64,000 nt of DNA from Aldehydirespirator sp965203635 (GCA_965203635.1 OZ241903.1:3410001-3474000), one strand, 5' to 3'. Counted from the stretch's first letter, positions 1-9,771 are shown. Translations and numbers: made by a program. Notes: generated by a model not told the origin, from the letters alone.

Positions 1-830
1 TCCACCAGCACCGTGTCGAACCGGCCCGGTTGCAGCGGCGGATGCCGGCCGTCGGCGACCACGGCCTGCAGCGATTCCGCACCGAGAGCTCGCCGGTTGG
101 CATCGAGCAGCCCGACCCGGCCCCGGTGCATGTCACAGGCGATTACTCCCGCGCCGCGCGCGGCCAGGGCGGTGGCCTTGCCGCCCGGTGCGGCGCACAG
201 GTCAGCCACGAGATCCCCGGCCTGCACATCGATCGCCTCCACCACGAGCTGTGAGCTCAGATCCTGCACGTAGCCGTCCTGGCGCCGGTGCAGTTGGGCC
301 GGGCGGTTCATCGACTCCAGCGCGGCCAGTGCCGTCGAGCGACCGAGATCGTCGGCCAGGGTGTCGACTATCCAGTCCGGGTAGCTGAGCCGGGTCGGGT
401 CGTCGGGCCAGTCTGGTGCGCCCGCGTCGGCGACGCGACGCAGAACCGCATTGACCAGGGCCCGATGCTTGCGGGGTGCGACCGACACCGTGGCCGACAC
501 AGCCGCGTAGGCCGGCGTGCCCAACTCGACGATCTGATAGGCGCCCATGCGCAGCGCGGCCCTCGCCGGGGCCGGTGGCGCGGCCACCAGGAAGGCGTCC
601 AGGACCCAGTCGAGGGCCCGGCGGCGGCGGGTCACGCCGTAGACGAGCTCGGTGGCGAAGGCCCGGTCGCGCTCGTCGAGGTCGGCCTTATTGAGCGCGG
701 CGGGCAGGGCCACGTTGGCGTAGGCGCCCCCCGCGTCCACCCGAACCAGCACATCGAGCGCCAGCCGGCGGGCGTCGGTGACCGCTTGCCGGCCACTGGA
801 AGGCTCCTCGGAGCGATCGGGCCGGCTCAC
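1..830 (-). CDS. rsmB: RsmB/Sun family 16S rRNA m5C methyltransferase, partial (C-terminus off the left edge)
   Basis: Methylates C5 of a cytosine in 16S rRNA (C967 in E. coli) using S-adenosylmethionine. Only about the first 276 codons are present; the gene continues beyond base 1. The N-terminal ~150 residues look like the NusB-type RNA-binding domain (ATELVYGVTRRRRALDW), and near residue 245 the SAM-binding motif DLCAAPGGKATAL appears. The GTG at 830 is chosen because the sequence upstream is an interspersed repeat; no ribosome binding site is visible, so the start is uncertain. It follows fmt, as in many actinobacterial priA-fmt-rsmB clusters. Confidence 0.93.
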   Translation of the reverse strand, partial: MSRPDRSEEPSSGRQAVTDARRLALDVLVRVDAGGAYANVALPAALNKADLDERDRAFATELVYGVTRRRRALDWVLDAFLVAAPPAPARAALRMGAYQIVELGTPAYAAVSATVSVAPRKHRALVNAVLRRVADAGAPDWPDDPTRLSYPDWIVDTLADDLGRSTALAALESMNRPAQLHRRQDGYVQDLSSQLVVEAIDVQAGDLVADLCAAPGGKATALAARGAGVIACDMHRGRVGLLDANRRALGAESLQAVVADGRHPPLQPGRFDTVLV

Positions 831-832
831 CG

Positions 833-931
833 GAGGCCGAGCGGATTGCCAACCGCCGCGGGCGAATCGCACCGGGCGTTGAGCGAGGCCGTGGCCCGAG
901 CGGCCCGTGAGCGCAGCGAACAAGAGCGGGA
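833..931. repeat. Interspersed repeat A, copy 1 (between fmt and rsmB)
   Basis: One of about eleven copies of a two-part repeat. One end reads AGGCCGAGCGG (833-842); after a variable spacer comes a ~48-bp core (883-931) starting GCGAGGCCGTGGCCCGAG and ending CAAGAGCGGGA. It fills nearly all of the 149-bp gap between the fmt stop and the rsmB start, and its short end touches the rsmB start codon. Confidence 0.85.
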
Positions 932-979
932 GTCACAGCCCGTCGCCGCGACATGCTCACCATCCATCTGCGCTCGCTC

Positions 980-1894
980 TCACTCGAATCGCTCGCCGCC
1001 GGTGATGTGAGCGCCGTTGACCCAGTCGCGGGCCGGGGCTGCGGCCCGCCCCTCCGACTGCAAGGTCAGGAGCTCTACCGCGCCGCTGCCGGTGGCGACA
1101 TTGACCGCCGGCCCGTCACCGGATCGCGGCACCAGCGAGATCGAGCCGGCGGCGCCGGGCTGGCCGGTGCCGGCTGCGAGACGGGCCTCCAGCACCTTGA
1201 GGCGCCGGTTCCGGTAGGTGGTCCAAGCACCGCCGACCCGCACCAGCCGCAGAACATGCTCGGCGGGAGCGGACCAGTCGACCCGCAACTCCGAGGTACT
1301 CATCTTGTCGGCCCAGGTCACCTCACCCGACTGGGGCACCGGATCACCAAAACCCTCGCTCAGGGCACCCAGCAGCAACCCGATGCCCAGCTCGCAGAGC
1401 CGGGCCCGCAGCTCGGTGGCCGACTCTTGCGGTTCGATGGGCGTGGGCGCCCGCCGGTACACGGCCCCGGTGTCGATCTCGGAAGCCACATCCATCAGGC
1501 AGACCCCGGTCTCGGTGTCGCCGGCCAGGATGGCACGCTCCACCGGTGCCGCCCCCCGCCAGCGGGGCAGCAGCGAGAAGTGCAGGTTGACGGTGCGGCG
1601 ACGTTCGAGGACCTCGTCTCCAATGTGCTCGCCGTAGGCGACGACGACGCCGAGATCAGCCTCAACGTGCAGGGCATCGGAGAGGTCGCAGGTGACGGCC
1701 AGCCCCATCTCGGCGGCTGCGGCCTCCACCGGTGAGGGGGTGGGCGCCTGGCGCCGGCCCCGCCGCTTGGGGGGACGGGTGACCACCAGCGCGACGTCGT
1801 GGCCGGCGCTGTACAGCGCCTGCAGGGGCGGCACCGCCACTTCCGGCGTGCCGAAGTAGACGACGCGCCGCCGCTCCGGCGGCGTCGCGCTCAC
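980..1894 (-). CDS. fmt: Methionyl-tRNA formyltransferase
   Basis: Formylates the amino group of initiator Met-tRNA with 10-formyltetrahydrofolate. At 304 aa it is close to the family length (E. coli 315). The N-terminal Rossmann-type domain starts VVYFGTPEVA; the catalytic set is visible as N103, H105 (NLHFSLLPRWRG, 103-114) and D141 (EIDTG). The GTG start at 1894 shares GTGA with the def stop codon, so fmt is translationally coupled to the deformylase that removes the formyl group it adds. Some 150 bp downstream, past a repeat, lies rsmB. Confidence 0.97.
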   Translation of the reverse strand: MSATPPERRRVVYFGTPEVAVPPLQALYSAGHDVALVVTRPPKRRGRRQAPTPSPVEAAAAEMGLAVTCDLSDALHVEADLGVVVAYGEHIGDEVLERRRTVNLHFSLLPRWRGAAPVERAILAGDTETGVCLMDVASEIDTGAVYRRAPTPIEPQESATELRARLCELGIGLLLGALSEGFGDPVPQSGEVTWADKMSTSELRVDWSAPAEHVLRLVRVGGAWTTYRNRRLKVLEARLAAGTGQPGAAGSISLVPRSGDGPAVNVATGSGAVELLTLQSEGRAAAPARDWVNGAHITGGERFE

Positions 1895-2454
1895 AGCAGG
1901 CGCAGACCGGTCGAGGTCGCTTCCCCTCCTACGTCCGACGGCCGCATCGCGGTCGTCGAGCCGGACCCGATCCCCAGCTCGCGCAGCGTGCGCAGAGCAG
2001 CCTTGCGGGTGGCCTCGTCGAGCCGCTCGATGAGCAGCGTCCCGTCGAGGTGGTCCAACTCGTGCTGGAACAGGCGAGCCTCGATCTCGTCGGCCTCGAC
2101 GGAGACCTCGTTGCCGTCCAGGTCGCGGCCGATGACGTGGACCTGCTTGGGCCTGACGATCTCCCACGACAGCCCCGGAACGGAAAGGCACCCCTCGTCG
2201 TAGACCCACTCACCGTCGGACTCGACGATCTGCGGGTTGACGATGGTGCGCGGTCCGTCGCCCAGATCCCAGACGAACAGGCGCTTCTGCACCCCGATCT
2301 GGGGAGCGGCCAGCCCGACGCCCTCCGCGGCGTACATCGTCTCCACCATCCCCTCGACGATGCGTACCAGCGTGGCATCGACGTCGGCCACGTCGGCGGC
2401 CCGGCGGCGCAGGACCGGATCACCGATGATGCGTATGTCGTAGGGGGCCACCAC
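1891..2454 (-). CDS. def: Peptide deformylase
   Basis: Metal-dependent hydrolase that removes N-formyl from nascent proteins. All three signature motifs are present in 187 aa: GVGLAAPQIG (45-54), EGCLSVPG with metal ligand C89, and HELDH (131-135) with the two histidine ligands and the catalytic Glu. Start is one of two tandem GTG codons; there is no Shine-Dalgarno sequence, but a TAGCCT hexamer lies 6 nt upstream, so the message is probably leaderless. It overlaps fmt by 4 bp and is divergent from the methyltransferase at 2477 across only 22 bp. The ~35-residue tail past the HELDH domain is lineage-specific. Confidence 0.97.
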   Translation of the reverse strand: MVAPYDIRIIGDPVLRRRAADVADVDATLVRIVEGMVETMYAAEGVGLAAPQIGVQKRLFVWDLGDGPRTIVNPQIVESDGEWVYDEGCLSVPGLSWEIVRPKQVHVIGRDLDGNEVSVEADEIEARLFQHELDHLDGTLLIERLDEATRKAALRTLRELGIGSGSTTAMRPSDVGGEATSTGLRLL

Positions 2455-2460
2455 CGTTTG

Positions 2461-2470
2461 AGGCTACCGT
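2461..2470. promoter_or_regulatory. Overlapping divergent -10 boxes for def and the rsmC-like gene
   Basis: The 22-bp gap holds TAGCCT on the minus strand (2461-2466), 6 nt before the def GTG, and TACCGT on the plus strand (2465-2470), 6 nt before the ATG at 2477. No room remains for a 5' leader on either side, so both messages would be leaderless. The -35 regions would lie inside the opposite gene and are not obvious. Confidence 0.5.
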
Positions 2471-2476
2471 CGCGCC

Positions 2477-3190
2477 ATGGCCGATCCCGCTGCCGATCCC
2501 CTTCCCAACCCCGCTTCCGACCCGATGTCCCAGCCGGCCAGCGGCCAGTACTTCGAGGCCGAGCCTCTGGTCGCGACTGCACCGCGGACCATCGCGGTGA
2601 ACGTCGGTGAGATGCAGTTGACGTTCGTGACCGATTCAGGGGTGTTCTCGCCCGAACGGCTGGACGCGGGCACGCGTCTGCTGCTGCTTGAGGCGCCGCC
2701 GCTGGATGTCGGCGACCGGCGGGTGCTGGACCTGGGATGCGGCTGGGGTCCCATCGCCTGCGTCGCCGGGCTGCGCTCTCCGGAGGCGCGGGTGCTGGCG
2801 GTGGACGTCAACGAGCGGGCGCTGAGCCTCACGGCCGGCAACGCCGAGCGCAACCGCGCCGGCAACGTGACGGTGGCGCACCCCGATGAGGTGGACCCGG
2901 CGCACCGCTTCGACCGCATCCTCTGCAATCCCCCCATCCGCGTCGGCAAGAACGCCCTTCACGGCCTGCTGGCCACCTGGCTCGACCGCCTCGCGACCGG
3001 CGGGCGGGCCCATCTCGTCGTGCATCGCCACCTCGGCAGCGACTCGCTGGCCCGGTGGCTCACAAACCGGGGCCATGAAGTGGCTCGGCTGGTATCGAGA
3101 TCCGGCTACCGGCTCCTGGAGGTGCAGCCCCGCTCAGGCCGCGACGCACTGTCGGACCAGCCGGAGACCGCAGCTGACGGAGCACCATGA
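2477..3190 (+). CDS. RsmC-like class I SAM-dependent methyltransferase (probable rRNA guanine-N2 methyltransferase)
   Basis: A 237-aa MTS-type methyltransferase: SAM-binding motif I VLDLGCGWGP (83-92), acidic residue at the end of strand 2 (AVDVNERAL), and the catalytic motif IV NPPIRVGK (151-158), the form seen in RsmC, which methylates G1207 of 16S rRNA. It matches the single catalytic domain of RsmC and lacks the N-terminal pseudo-domain of the E. coli enzyme, as is usual in Gram-positives. A later ATG at 2525 is possible, but the -10 box 6 nt before 2477 supports this start. Overlaps the next gene by ATGA. Substrate assignment is inferred. Confidence 0.85.
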   Translation: MADPAADPLPNPASDPMSQPASGQYFEAEPLVATAPRTIAVNVGEMQLTFVTDSGVFSPERLDAGTRLLLLEAPPLDVGDRRVLDLGCGWGPIACVAGLRSPEARVLAVDVNERALSLTAGNAERNRAGNVTVAHPDEVDPAHRFDRILCNPPIRVGKNALHGLLATWLDRLATGGRAHLVVHRHLGSDSLARWLTNRGHEVARLVSRSGYRLLEVQPRSGRDALSDQPETAADGAP

Positions 3191-3723
3191 GCCAACTCGA
3201 TTCCACCGGGCTGAAGCGTCTGCATCGCGAATGGCGAAGGCGTGGCCATCCACGGCTCGGCTTGATGCTGGACCGTGTGCAGAACCCCCTCAACATGGGG
3301 GCCATCGCACGAACCGCTTCTGCCGAGAGGGTGGAGCACCTGTACCTGATCGAGTCTGCCTCGCCGGATGCGCCCAAGGCAGCGAAGACGGCCATGGGCA
3401 CTGAGCGGTATCTCGCCTGGAGCGACTTCGACAATCCGGCCTCGGCAATGGACGCGGCCCGTCGCGACGGCTACCGGATCGTGGCCGTGGAACTCGCCTC
3501 GGTGGCCCGGCCACTGCACGAGCTGGATCTCACCGGCGAGATCGTCCTGGCTCTCGGCAACGAGAATCACGGCCTGTCAGCGACCGTGCTGGAGAGCTGT
3601 GACGAGATGGGCTTCATCCCACAGCTCGGTCGCGTCGGCTCCCTGAACGTGGCCGCCGCAACGGCCATCGCCGTGTACGAGGCCCGCCGCCAGCAATGGA
3701 CCCAGGGCCCCGATCATTCTTGA
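3187..3723 (+). CDS. SpoU/TrmH (SPOUT) family RNA 2'-O-methyltransferase
   Basis: 178-aa SPOUT methyltransferase that would 2'-O-methylate tRNA or rRNA ribose. The three SPOUT motifs are clear: NPLNMGAIART (33-43), LALGNENHG (121-129) and IPQLGRVGSLNVAAATAIA (144-162), which form the trefoil-knot SAM site. The length fits the catalytic domain plus a short N-terminal helix. Its ATG overlaps the upstream methyltransferase stop (ATGA), so the two RNA modifiers form a two-gene plus-strand operon inside a minus-strand neighbourhood. TrmH (Gm18) is the nearest guess; the target base is not readable from sequence. Confidence 0.9.
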   Translation: MSQLDSTGLKRLHREWRRRGHPRLGLMLDRVQNPLNMGAIARTASAERVEHLYLIESASPDAPKAAKTAMGTERYLAWSDFDNPASAMDAARRDGYRIVAVELASVARPLHELDLTGEIVLALGNENHGLSATVLESCDEMGFIPQLGRVGSLNVAAATAIAVYEARRQQWTQGPDHS

Positions 3724-3763
3724 CGTAGTTGTCCGCACTGGAGCAGCACAACTACGTCAAGAA
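3717..3763. terminator. Perfect 16-bp inverted repeat between convergent genes
   Basis: Arms TTCTTGACGTAGTTGT (3717-3732) and its exact complement (3748-3763) enclose a 15-nt loop. The left arm contains the TGA stop of the SPOUT gene, and the priA stop is 45 bp beyond. There is no T-run, so this is a candidate bidirectional or structure-only terminator. The low GC of the arms stands out from the surroundings. Confidence 0.6.
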
Positions 3764-3808
3764 CCGGCAAGCCGGCATCCGGGGCGCGGTCGGCATGGAT
3801 CGAGCGGC

Positions 3809-5737
3809 TCAGGCCCGTAGCGGGTCCACCTCCACCCGCAGCCGCTCTGGGGGCCGCGGGGTGGCGACCAACAGGTCGAGCAACGGCTCGTGGGTAGGGG
3901 CCCGCAGCAGGTACTGGCCGTCGACGGGGCCGCGGATGCTCACCGCGGTGTCGCCAGATTCCTTGAGCGCCGCGATGAAGGCCCCTGCACCGGGCCCGGA
4001 GACCTTGGCCTGGGCGCTGAATGGCGGCAGGCCCAGCGCCCGGCGGCGCTCGCGCTCCGCGGTGGCCGCGATGGACGGGTCGGCGAGCACCGCTGCCCGC
4101 ACTACCGGATGGTCGGGCTGGCGAGTCTGCACCATCAGGCGGCCCCCGTCCCGGCGTCCGCCCGCCAGGCGGGCGCCCCGGGCCAGCAGGGCAAGCGCCC
4201 GCTCCGCTGCCCGCTGGCGCGGAGCCAGGAGTTCCTGATCAAAATCCAGGAACACAACCGCGGCCGATGACTGGAGGCGCCACAGCACAGCCTCGGTGCC
4301 GATCACGATCCGCTCGCCGCCGACCCGGCCTGAGTCAGCGGTCAACTCCCCGACCGGCTCTCCCATCAGCGCAGCCAACTCCTCGCGAGCTCGAGTGACA
4401 CCCATACGTAGGTTTCGCAGCACCGTCGAGCCGCACTGGGCGCACACCACCGGCCGCCGCTCGCTGCCGTCGGCCGCCACGAGTTCCTCGTCGATTAGCC
4501 GCATGGGTACCCGCCCGTCGGAGGTGCGGGCCAGCTCACCGCAGGTCTTGCACGCCAGGAGCCGGCTGCGGCCCTTGCGGTTGAGCACTACCGCCACCCT
4601 TCCGGACGCGGCAGCCAGACAGTCGCGCAGCCCCTCAGCGAACAATCCGCCACGGACCGGGTCATCGAGGCGGCGGTCCAACACGTAGACCAAGGGCCAG
4701 CCGTCGCGCTCGGCGGCACGGTCAGCCGTCCTCAGCTCGCCCGCCTCCAGGGCCTCCAGTGTCGGAACCGGCGACGCCAACACCGCCGGCACGCCCGCCC
4801 GTCGAGCCCGCTCCAAGGCCACATCGCGGGCATGCCATGTGGGGGCTTGCTGGCTCTGGAGGCGCTCGGAGTGCTCGTCGAATACCACGACCGCGGCCAG
4901 CCGCGGCATCGGCATCCACACTGCGCTCCGGGTGCCTACCACCGTGGCTCCGGCTGCAGCCTGAGCCCAGTCATCGAAGTCGAGCGGGGTCCGCCCACCA
5001 TCGCGTCTCAGTTCCGCAGCTATACGCCGGGTATCGGACCCCAGCGCGACCCGCACGCCCTCGTGTCGCAGATCGGCTGCCAAGCGCTGGGCGTCGGACG
5101 GGCCGGGCACGACGATCAGCGCGTCGCCCCGGCGAGCCGCGGCCCGAGCCACTGCCCGGCCGTCATCGGCGGGCGGGCAGCGCAGCACGGTCACGGCATC
5201 CGGGCGGCCGAACAGCCCGTCATGCGGCTGGGTCAGACCCCCGCTCGGGGAACGGTGGTGCCGTGCTTGAGCCGGGCGCGTCACCACCCGGGGCGGGGAC
5301 GCGGCGCGCAGGAAATGCACCGCCCGTCCGGCCCATCGCCGGGCAGCCCAGTCGGCCAAGTCCACCATCTCCGCGGACGGACCCATGCCGGTGAGCTTGG
5401 CCAGCGGCTTGAGCTTGACGCTTGGAGGCGGCTCGACGTCCACTTCTATGACCCAGCCCCGCTCCCGCCGATCGCCCAGGGGGATGCGCACGATCGAGCC
5501 CACCACCAGCCGTCCGGCGCGACCGTCGGCATGCCAGGCATTGGGAACGGCGTAATACAGCCTCCTTTTGAGACCCACTACGTCGGGCCGCACCCGAACG
5601 ACCAGCCCCGGAGAGGCGCCGTCACTCGGCTCCCGGGCATCCTCGTCGGGCACCGCCGGCTCCTCGGACGGCTCCTCGAAGGAGAGTTGGCCCTGCGAGC
5701 CGGAACTCAGAGGCCGAGCGGACTGGTCGCGGTTCAC
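3809..5737 (-). CDS. priA: Primosomal protein N' (PriA), degenerate helicase form
   Basis: Replication-restart protein that binds forked DNA and helps reload the replicative helicase. PriA features: N-terminal DNA-binding region, GTRSAVWMPMPRLAAVVVFD with a Walker-B-like segment, and zinc-binding CKTCGEL and CAQCGS pairs. The Walker A loop that should follow ALIVVPGPSDAQ is absent (no GxGKT), and the DEEH box reads DEHS, so ATP hydrolysis is doubtful; such degenerate PriA proteins are known in Actinobacteria. The GTG at 5737 is chosen because CATAAT lies 6 nt upstream; an open frame continues to 5884 without family similarity. Confidence 0.9.
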   Translation of the reverse strand: MNRDQSARPLSSGSQGQLSFEEPSEEPAVPDEDAREPSDGASPGLVVRVRPDVVGLKRRLYYAVPNAWHADGRAGRLVVGSIVRIPLGDRRERGWVIEVDVEPPPSVKLKPLAKLTGMGPSAEMVDLADWAARRWAGRAVHFLRAASPPRVVTRPAQARHHRSPSGGLTQPHDGLFGRPDAVTVLRCPPADDGRAVARAAARRGDALIVVPGPSDAQRLAADLRHEGVRVALGSDTRRIAAELRRDGGRTPLDFDDWAQAAAGATVVGTRSAVWMPMPRLAAVVVFDEHSERLQSQQAPTWHARDVALERARRAGVPAVLASPVPTLEALEAGELRTADRAAERDGWPLVYVLDRRLDDPVRGGLFAEGLRDCLAAASGRVAVVLNRKGRSRLLACKTCGELARTSDGRVPMRLIDEELVAADGSERRPVVCAQCGSTVLRNLRMGVTRAREELAALMGEPVGELTADSGRVGGERIVIGTEAVLWRLQSSAAVVFLDFDQELLAPRQRAAERALALLARGARLAGGRRDGGRLMVQTRQPDHPVVRAAVLADPSIAATAERERRRALGLPPFSAQAKVSGPGAGAFIAALKESGDTAVSIRGPVDGQYLLRAPTHEPLLDLLVATPRPPERLRVEVDPLRA

Positions 5738-5785
5738 ACCGAGATTATGCGAGGCGCAGAGCGAGGCCGCGGCCCGAACGGCAGG
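5709..5785. repeat. Interspersed repeat A, degenerate copy overlapping the priA start
   Basis: AGAGGCCGAGCGG (about 5710-5722), then after a spacer GCGAGGCCGCGGCCCGAACGGC (about 5762-5783; first half of the core). The second half of the core (GTGAGCGCAGCGAACAAGAG) is missing. The priA start codon lies in the spacer. Confidence 0.5.
5744..5749 (-). promoter_or_regulatory. Candidate -10 box for leaderless priA
   Basis: CATAAT on the minus strand, 6 nt before the GTG at 5737, with no ribosome binding site. The 194-bp gap up to metK holds this box and the degenerate repeat; I see nothing else in it. Confidence 0.5.
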
Positions 5786-5931
5786 CAACTTCGAGCCGTT
5801 GACCACATCTGGTGTCGCTAACTGCTTGAAGTTCGGTCGCCGGCACCACAATGGCGCACCAGTGAGCGCAGGCAACCAGGGCAAGAAACACGACGCCTCC
5901 CAGCGAGGCGGTCACGGAGCCGCGCCCGGTC

Positions 5932-7109
<1,178 letters not shown>

Positions 7110-7113
<4 letters not shown>

Positions 7114-8312
7114 GGGGCCTCCGCCATGAGCGCGACCACCTTGTCGAGCACGGACCGCGCCGCCTCGCGTTTGGTGGTCAGGGGGACATGATGGCGGGCA
7201 CCGTCAGCGGTGAACATCACGATCTCGTTGGTGTCATGACCGAAACCGACCTGTTCCTTGGAGACGTCGTTGGCCACGATCACATCAAGGTTCTTGCTGC
7301 GCAACTTGTCGAGCGCATTGGCCTCCAGATCCTCGGTCTCCGCTGCGAAACCGACCAGCACCTGGCCGGGCGGCTTGGCGGCGCCCAGCGACGCCAGGAT
7401 GTCGTGGGTGGGCTCCAGTTCCAGCGGGGGCACGCCCTGCCCCTTCTTGATCTTGGTGCCCGCGGGGTTCGCCGGGCGGAAGTCTGCGACCGCGGCAGCC
7501 ATCACCACCGCGTCGGCACCGGAGGCCTCCAATTCGACGGCGGCAGCCATCTCCGCGGCCGTCTCCACCGCCACCACCCGAGCGGCAGCCGGCGCCCGAT
7601 CGGGTTCTGTGGTGACCAGCACAACTTCGGCCCCGCGGGCCACGGCCTCGGATGCGACGGCCGAGCCCTGCTTGCCCGACGAGCGGTTGCCCACGTATCG
7701 CACTGCGTCTATCGGCTCGCGGGTTCCGCCCGAGGTGACCAGCACTCGCCGGCCGGCCAGATCCTGGGGGGTCAGCACCGCCTCGACCGCGGCCACGATC
7801 TCGGCCGGCTCCGCCATCCGGCCCGATCCAATGTCGCCGCCCGCGAGGGGACCCTCCACCGGCCCCACGATGGTCACGTCCCGCTCAGCCAGCACCGCCA
7901 TATTCTCCTGCACCGACGGCTGCTCCCACATCTCGGTGTGCATGGCGGGAGCCACGATCACCGGCGCCCGGGTGGCCAGCAGGGTGGCGGTGAGAATGTC
8001 GCCGGAGCGCCCCGTACGCAGGTCCGAGATCAGTCGGGCCGTAGCAGGGCACACGACGACGGCGTCGGCTCGCTGGCCGAGACTGGTGTGAGGGATGGCC
8101 GAGGAGGGGTCCTTCCACAGCGACGTGACCGCCGGCTCCGACGCCAGCGCCGAGAAGGTCGTCTCCCCCACCATCCGCAGTGCTCCCGCGGTGAGCACGG
8201 GAACGACATGGGCCCCGGCACCGACCAGCCGCCGGCACACCTCCGCCGCCTTGTAGGCAGCGATGCCGCCGGTCACGCCGAGCACGATGCGCCGGCCTCG
8301 CAGAGGGCTCAT
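7110..8312 (-). CDS. coaBC: Bifunctional phosphopantothenoylcysteine decarboxylase / phosphopantothenate-cysteine ligase
   Basis: Two steps of coenzyme A synthesis. The CoaC flavin domain (about 1-185) has the catalytic H75 (HTSLGQRADA) and PAMHTEMW (122-129); the CoaB domain (about 190-400) has NRSSGKQG and KLRSKNLDVIVANDV. The substrate-clamp segment reads GPLAGGDIGSGRM, with Gly at position 158 where E. coli Dfp has the conserved Cys of ACG; I recall related actinobacterial proteins also lacking this Cys. Lies 12 bp after rpoZ and overlaps metK. Confidence 0.97.
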
Positions 8313-8324
8313 GGCGCGCGCCCG

Positions 8325-8726
8325 TCAGGCGCCGACGTCGCCGGCAGACTCGAAGGACTTTGCGGCAGCGAGACCAGGCTCCGGGTCGCTGACGTCCTGC
8401 AGGTGGGCACCCTCGGGGGAGCCCGCCTGCTCGGCCAGCAGTTCCGAACCCTCCATGGCCTCGGCCGCTTCGGCCTCGGGATCGATCTCGACCGCCTCGA
8501 TCTTGCCGGCGGCGACCTCCTCGAGTGCGATCGACAGCGGCTTGGACGACGTGGAGATCACCTGAGGAGGTACGGACGCTCCGATTCCGCCGCCCAGCTG
8601 GCCCAGGTAATTGGTGATCTCGCGGCTTCTCATGGCAGCCAGAGTCACGAGCACGAACTTGGACTCTGTCCGGTCGAGAAGATCCTCGATGGCCGGGGTC
8701 ATCATCGTGTCGTAGCCGTGGGCCAT
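8325..8726 (-). CDS. rpoZ: RNA polymerase omega subunit
   Basis: Small RNA polymerase subunit that assists beta-prime folding. The conserved core is MTPAIEDLLDRTESKFVLVT followed by AAMRSREITNYLG and SSKPLSIALEEVAAGKI. The ATG at 8726 is preceded by GGAG with 7-nt spacing, which makes it preferable to the open frame reaching 8777. At 133 aa it is longer than E. coli omega (91 aa): the last ~50 residues form an acidic, Ala/Glu-rich tail typical of the gmk-rpoZ-coaBC cluster in high-GC bacteria. Confidence 0.95.
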   Translation of the reverse strand: MAHGYDTMMTPAIEDLLDRTESKFVLVTLAAMRSREITNYLGQLGGGIGASVPPQVISTSSKPLSIALEEVAAGKIEAVEIDPEAEAAEAMEGSELLAEQAGSPEGAHLQDVSDPEPGLAAAKSFESAGDVGA

Positions 8727-8821
8727 GGCGCGCTCCGCTGGATCTGGCGACTGGGGGCGCTTCACGCTACCAGCCACGACCGCGGTTGCGGACGCATGGA
8801 ACCAACCGCGCGAGCCTGTGG

Positions 8822-9394
8822 TCAGGGTTGTGCGCAGCGTCGAGCACGGTCGGCTGCGATCAAGCTCTCGATGGCTCGAACAGCCCGGCTCACCTCATCA
8901 TTCACCACTATCTCGTAGCCCATCTCCTCCGCTTCAGCCCGCTCTGAGGCAGTCTTCTCCATTCGTCGAGCTACCGTCGCGGCGTCGTCACCCCGGTTCT
9001 CGAGGCGCTTCTGCTGATGCTCGCGGCTGGGCGCGTCGACGAACACCAGCACGGCGTCGGGCACCAGCTCCCTCACCTGCCGTCCCCCGCGAACGTCGAT
9101 CTCGAGCAGGACGTCCGCTCCCTCGGGAGGGTCGGGAACCGGAGTGCCCTGGAGGTAGTCCAGGAACTCGACCCACTCCAGGAAGCCGCCCCGATCGATG
9201 GCGGCCTCGAACGTGGCGCGATCCACGAAGCGGTAGGCCCCGGCCGGCTCTGCCGGCCGGGGAGGTCGGGTCGTCCAGGACCTTGACAACCACAGGCGCG
9301 GGTCACGGGCCAGCAACTGCTCGACGATCGTGCCCTTGCCGACGCCTCCCGGCCCAGAGACGATGACGACAGAACGGCCCTCGAGGGAGGTCAC
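8822..9394 (-). CDS. gmk: Guanylate kinase
   Basis: Phosphorylates GMP to GDP with ATP. 190 aa. P-loop GPGGVGKGT (14-22), GMP-binding SRSWTTRPPRP, and the LID region near residue 140. The usual GHxYGT element is altered to LDYLQGTP. The GTG at 9394 has no Shine-Dalgarno sequence but a TAGCCT box 7 nt upstream, so it is probably leaderless. The mihF-gmk-rpoZ-coaBC-metK order is standard in Actinobacteria. Confidence 0.97.
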   Translation of the reverse strand: MTSLEGRSVVIVSGPGGVGKGTIVEQLLARDPRLWLSRSWTTRPPRPAEPAGAYRFVDRATFEAAIDRGGFLEWVEFLDYLQGTPVPDPPEGADVLLEIDVRGGRQVRELVPDAVLVFVDAPSREHQQKRLENRGDDAATVARRMEKTASERAEAEEMGYEIVVNDEVSRAVRAIESLIAADRARRCAQP

Positions 9395-9401
9395 CCCCGC
9401 G

Positions 9402-9407
9402 AGGCTA
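9402..9407 (-). promoter_or_regulatory. Candidate -10 box for leaderless gmk
   Basis: TAGCCT on the minus strand ends 7 nt before the gmk GTG start. No Shine-Dalgarno sequence fits between them. Confidence 0.45.
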
Positions 9408-9422
9408 CCGACCCGGTACTAG

Positions 9423-9734
9423 TCAGCCGAAGGCGTCAAGTAGTTGGCTCCGCTGCCGGCTGCCGAGCCCGCGCAGGCGGCGGTTGTCGGATATCCCGAT
9501 CCCCTCCATCGCCCTGCGGGCCTTCACCTTGCCCACGCCGGGCAGGGACTCGATCACAGCCAGAACCTTCATCTTGCCGACGGTGTCGTCGTCCAGCCGA
9601 CCGAGGAGGTCCGAGAGGGAGATGTCACCGGCCTTGAGCTGTCCGCGGAGTTCGGCCCGCTCGCGGCGGACCTTGGCCGCCTTGACCAGGGCCTCGCGCC
9701 TGACTTCATCGGAAATGGAAAACGGTTGAGCCAT
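9423..9734 (-). CDS. mihF: Actinobacterial integration host factor (MihF/sIHF)
   Basis: Nucleoid-associated DNA-binding protein, first described as mycobacterial integration host factor and unrelated to enterobacterial IHF. 103 aa: a basic N-terminal helix, then a helix-two-turn-helix motif SLPGVGKVKARRAMEGIGI (63-81) and RRLRGLG (85-91), the minor-groove contact region of this family. It sits next to gmk as in Streptomyces and Mycobacterium. TAATCT lies 8 nt before the ATG with TGGCAA 17 bp further up, giving a plausible leaderless promoter. Confidence 0.96.
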   Translation of the reverse strand: MAQPFSISDEVRREALVKAAKVRRERAELRGQLKAGDISLSDLLGRLDDDTVGKMKVLAVIESLPGVGKVKARRAMEGIGISDNRRLRGLGSRQRSQLLDAFG

Positions 9735-9742
9735 GGGCGGTG

Positions 9743-9771
9743 AGATTAGCCAATGTGACGCGGATTTGCCA
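9743..9771 (-). promoter_or_regulatory. Candidate mihF promoter
   Basis: Minus strand: TGGCAA (9766-9771), 17-bp spacer, TAATCT (9743-9748), then 8 nt to the ATG at 9734. Apart from this promoter I see nothing in the 91-bp gap between pyrF and mihF. Confidence 0.5.
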
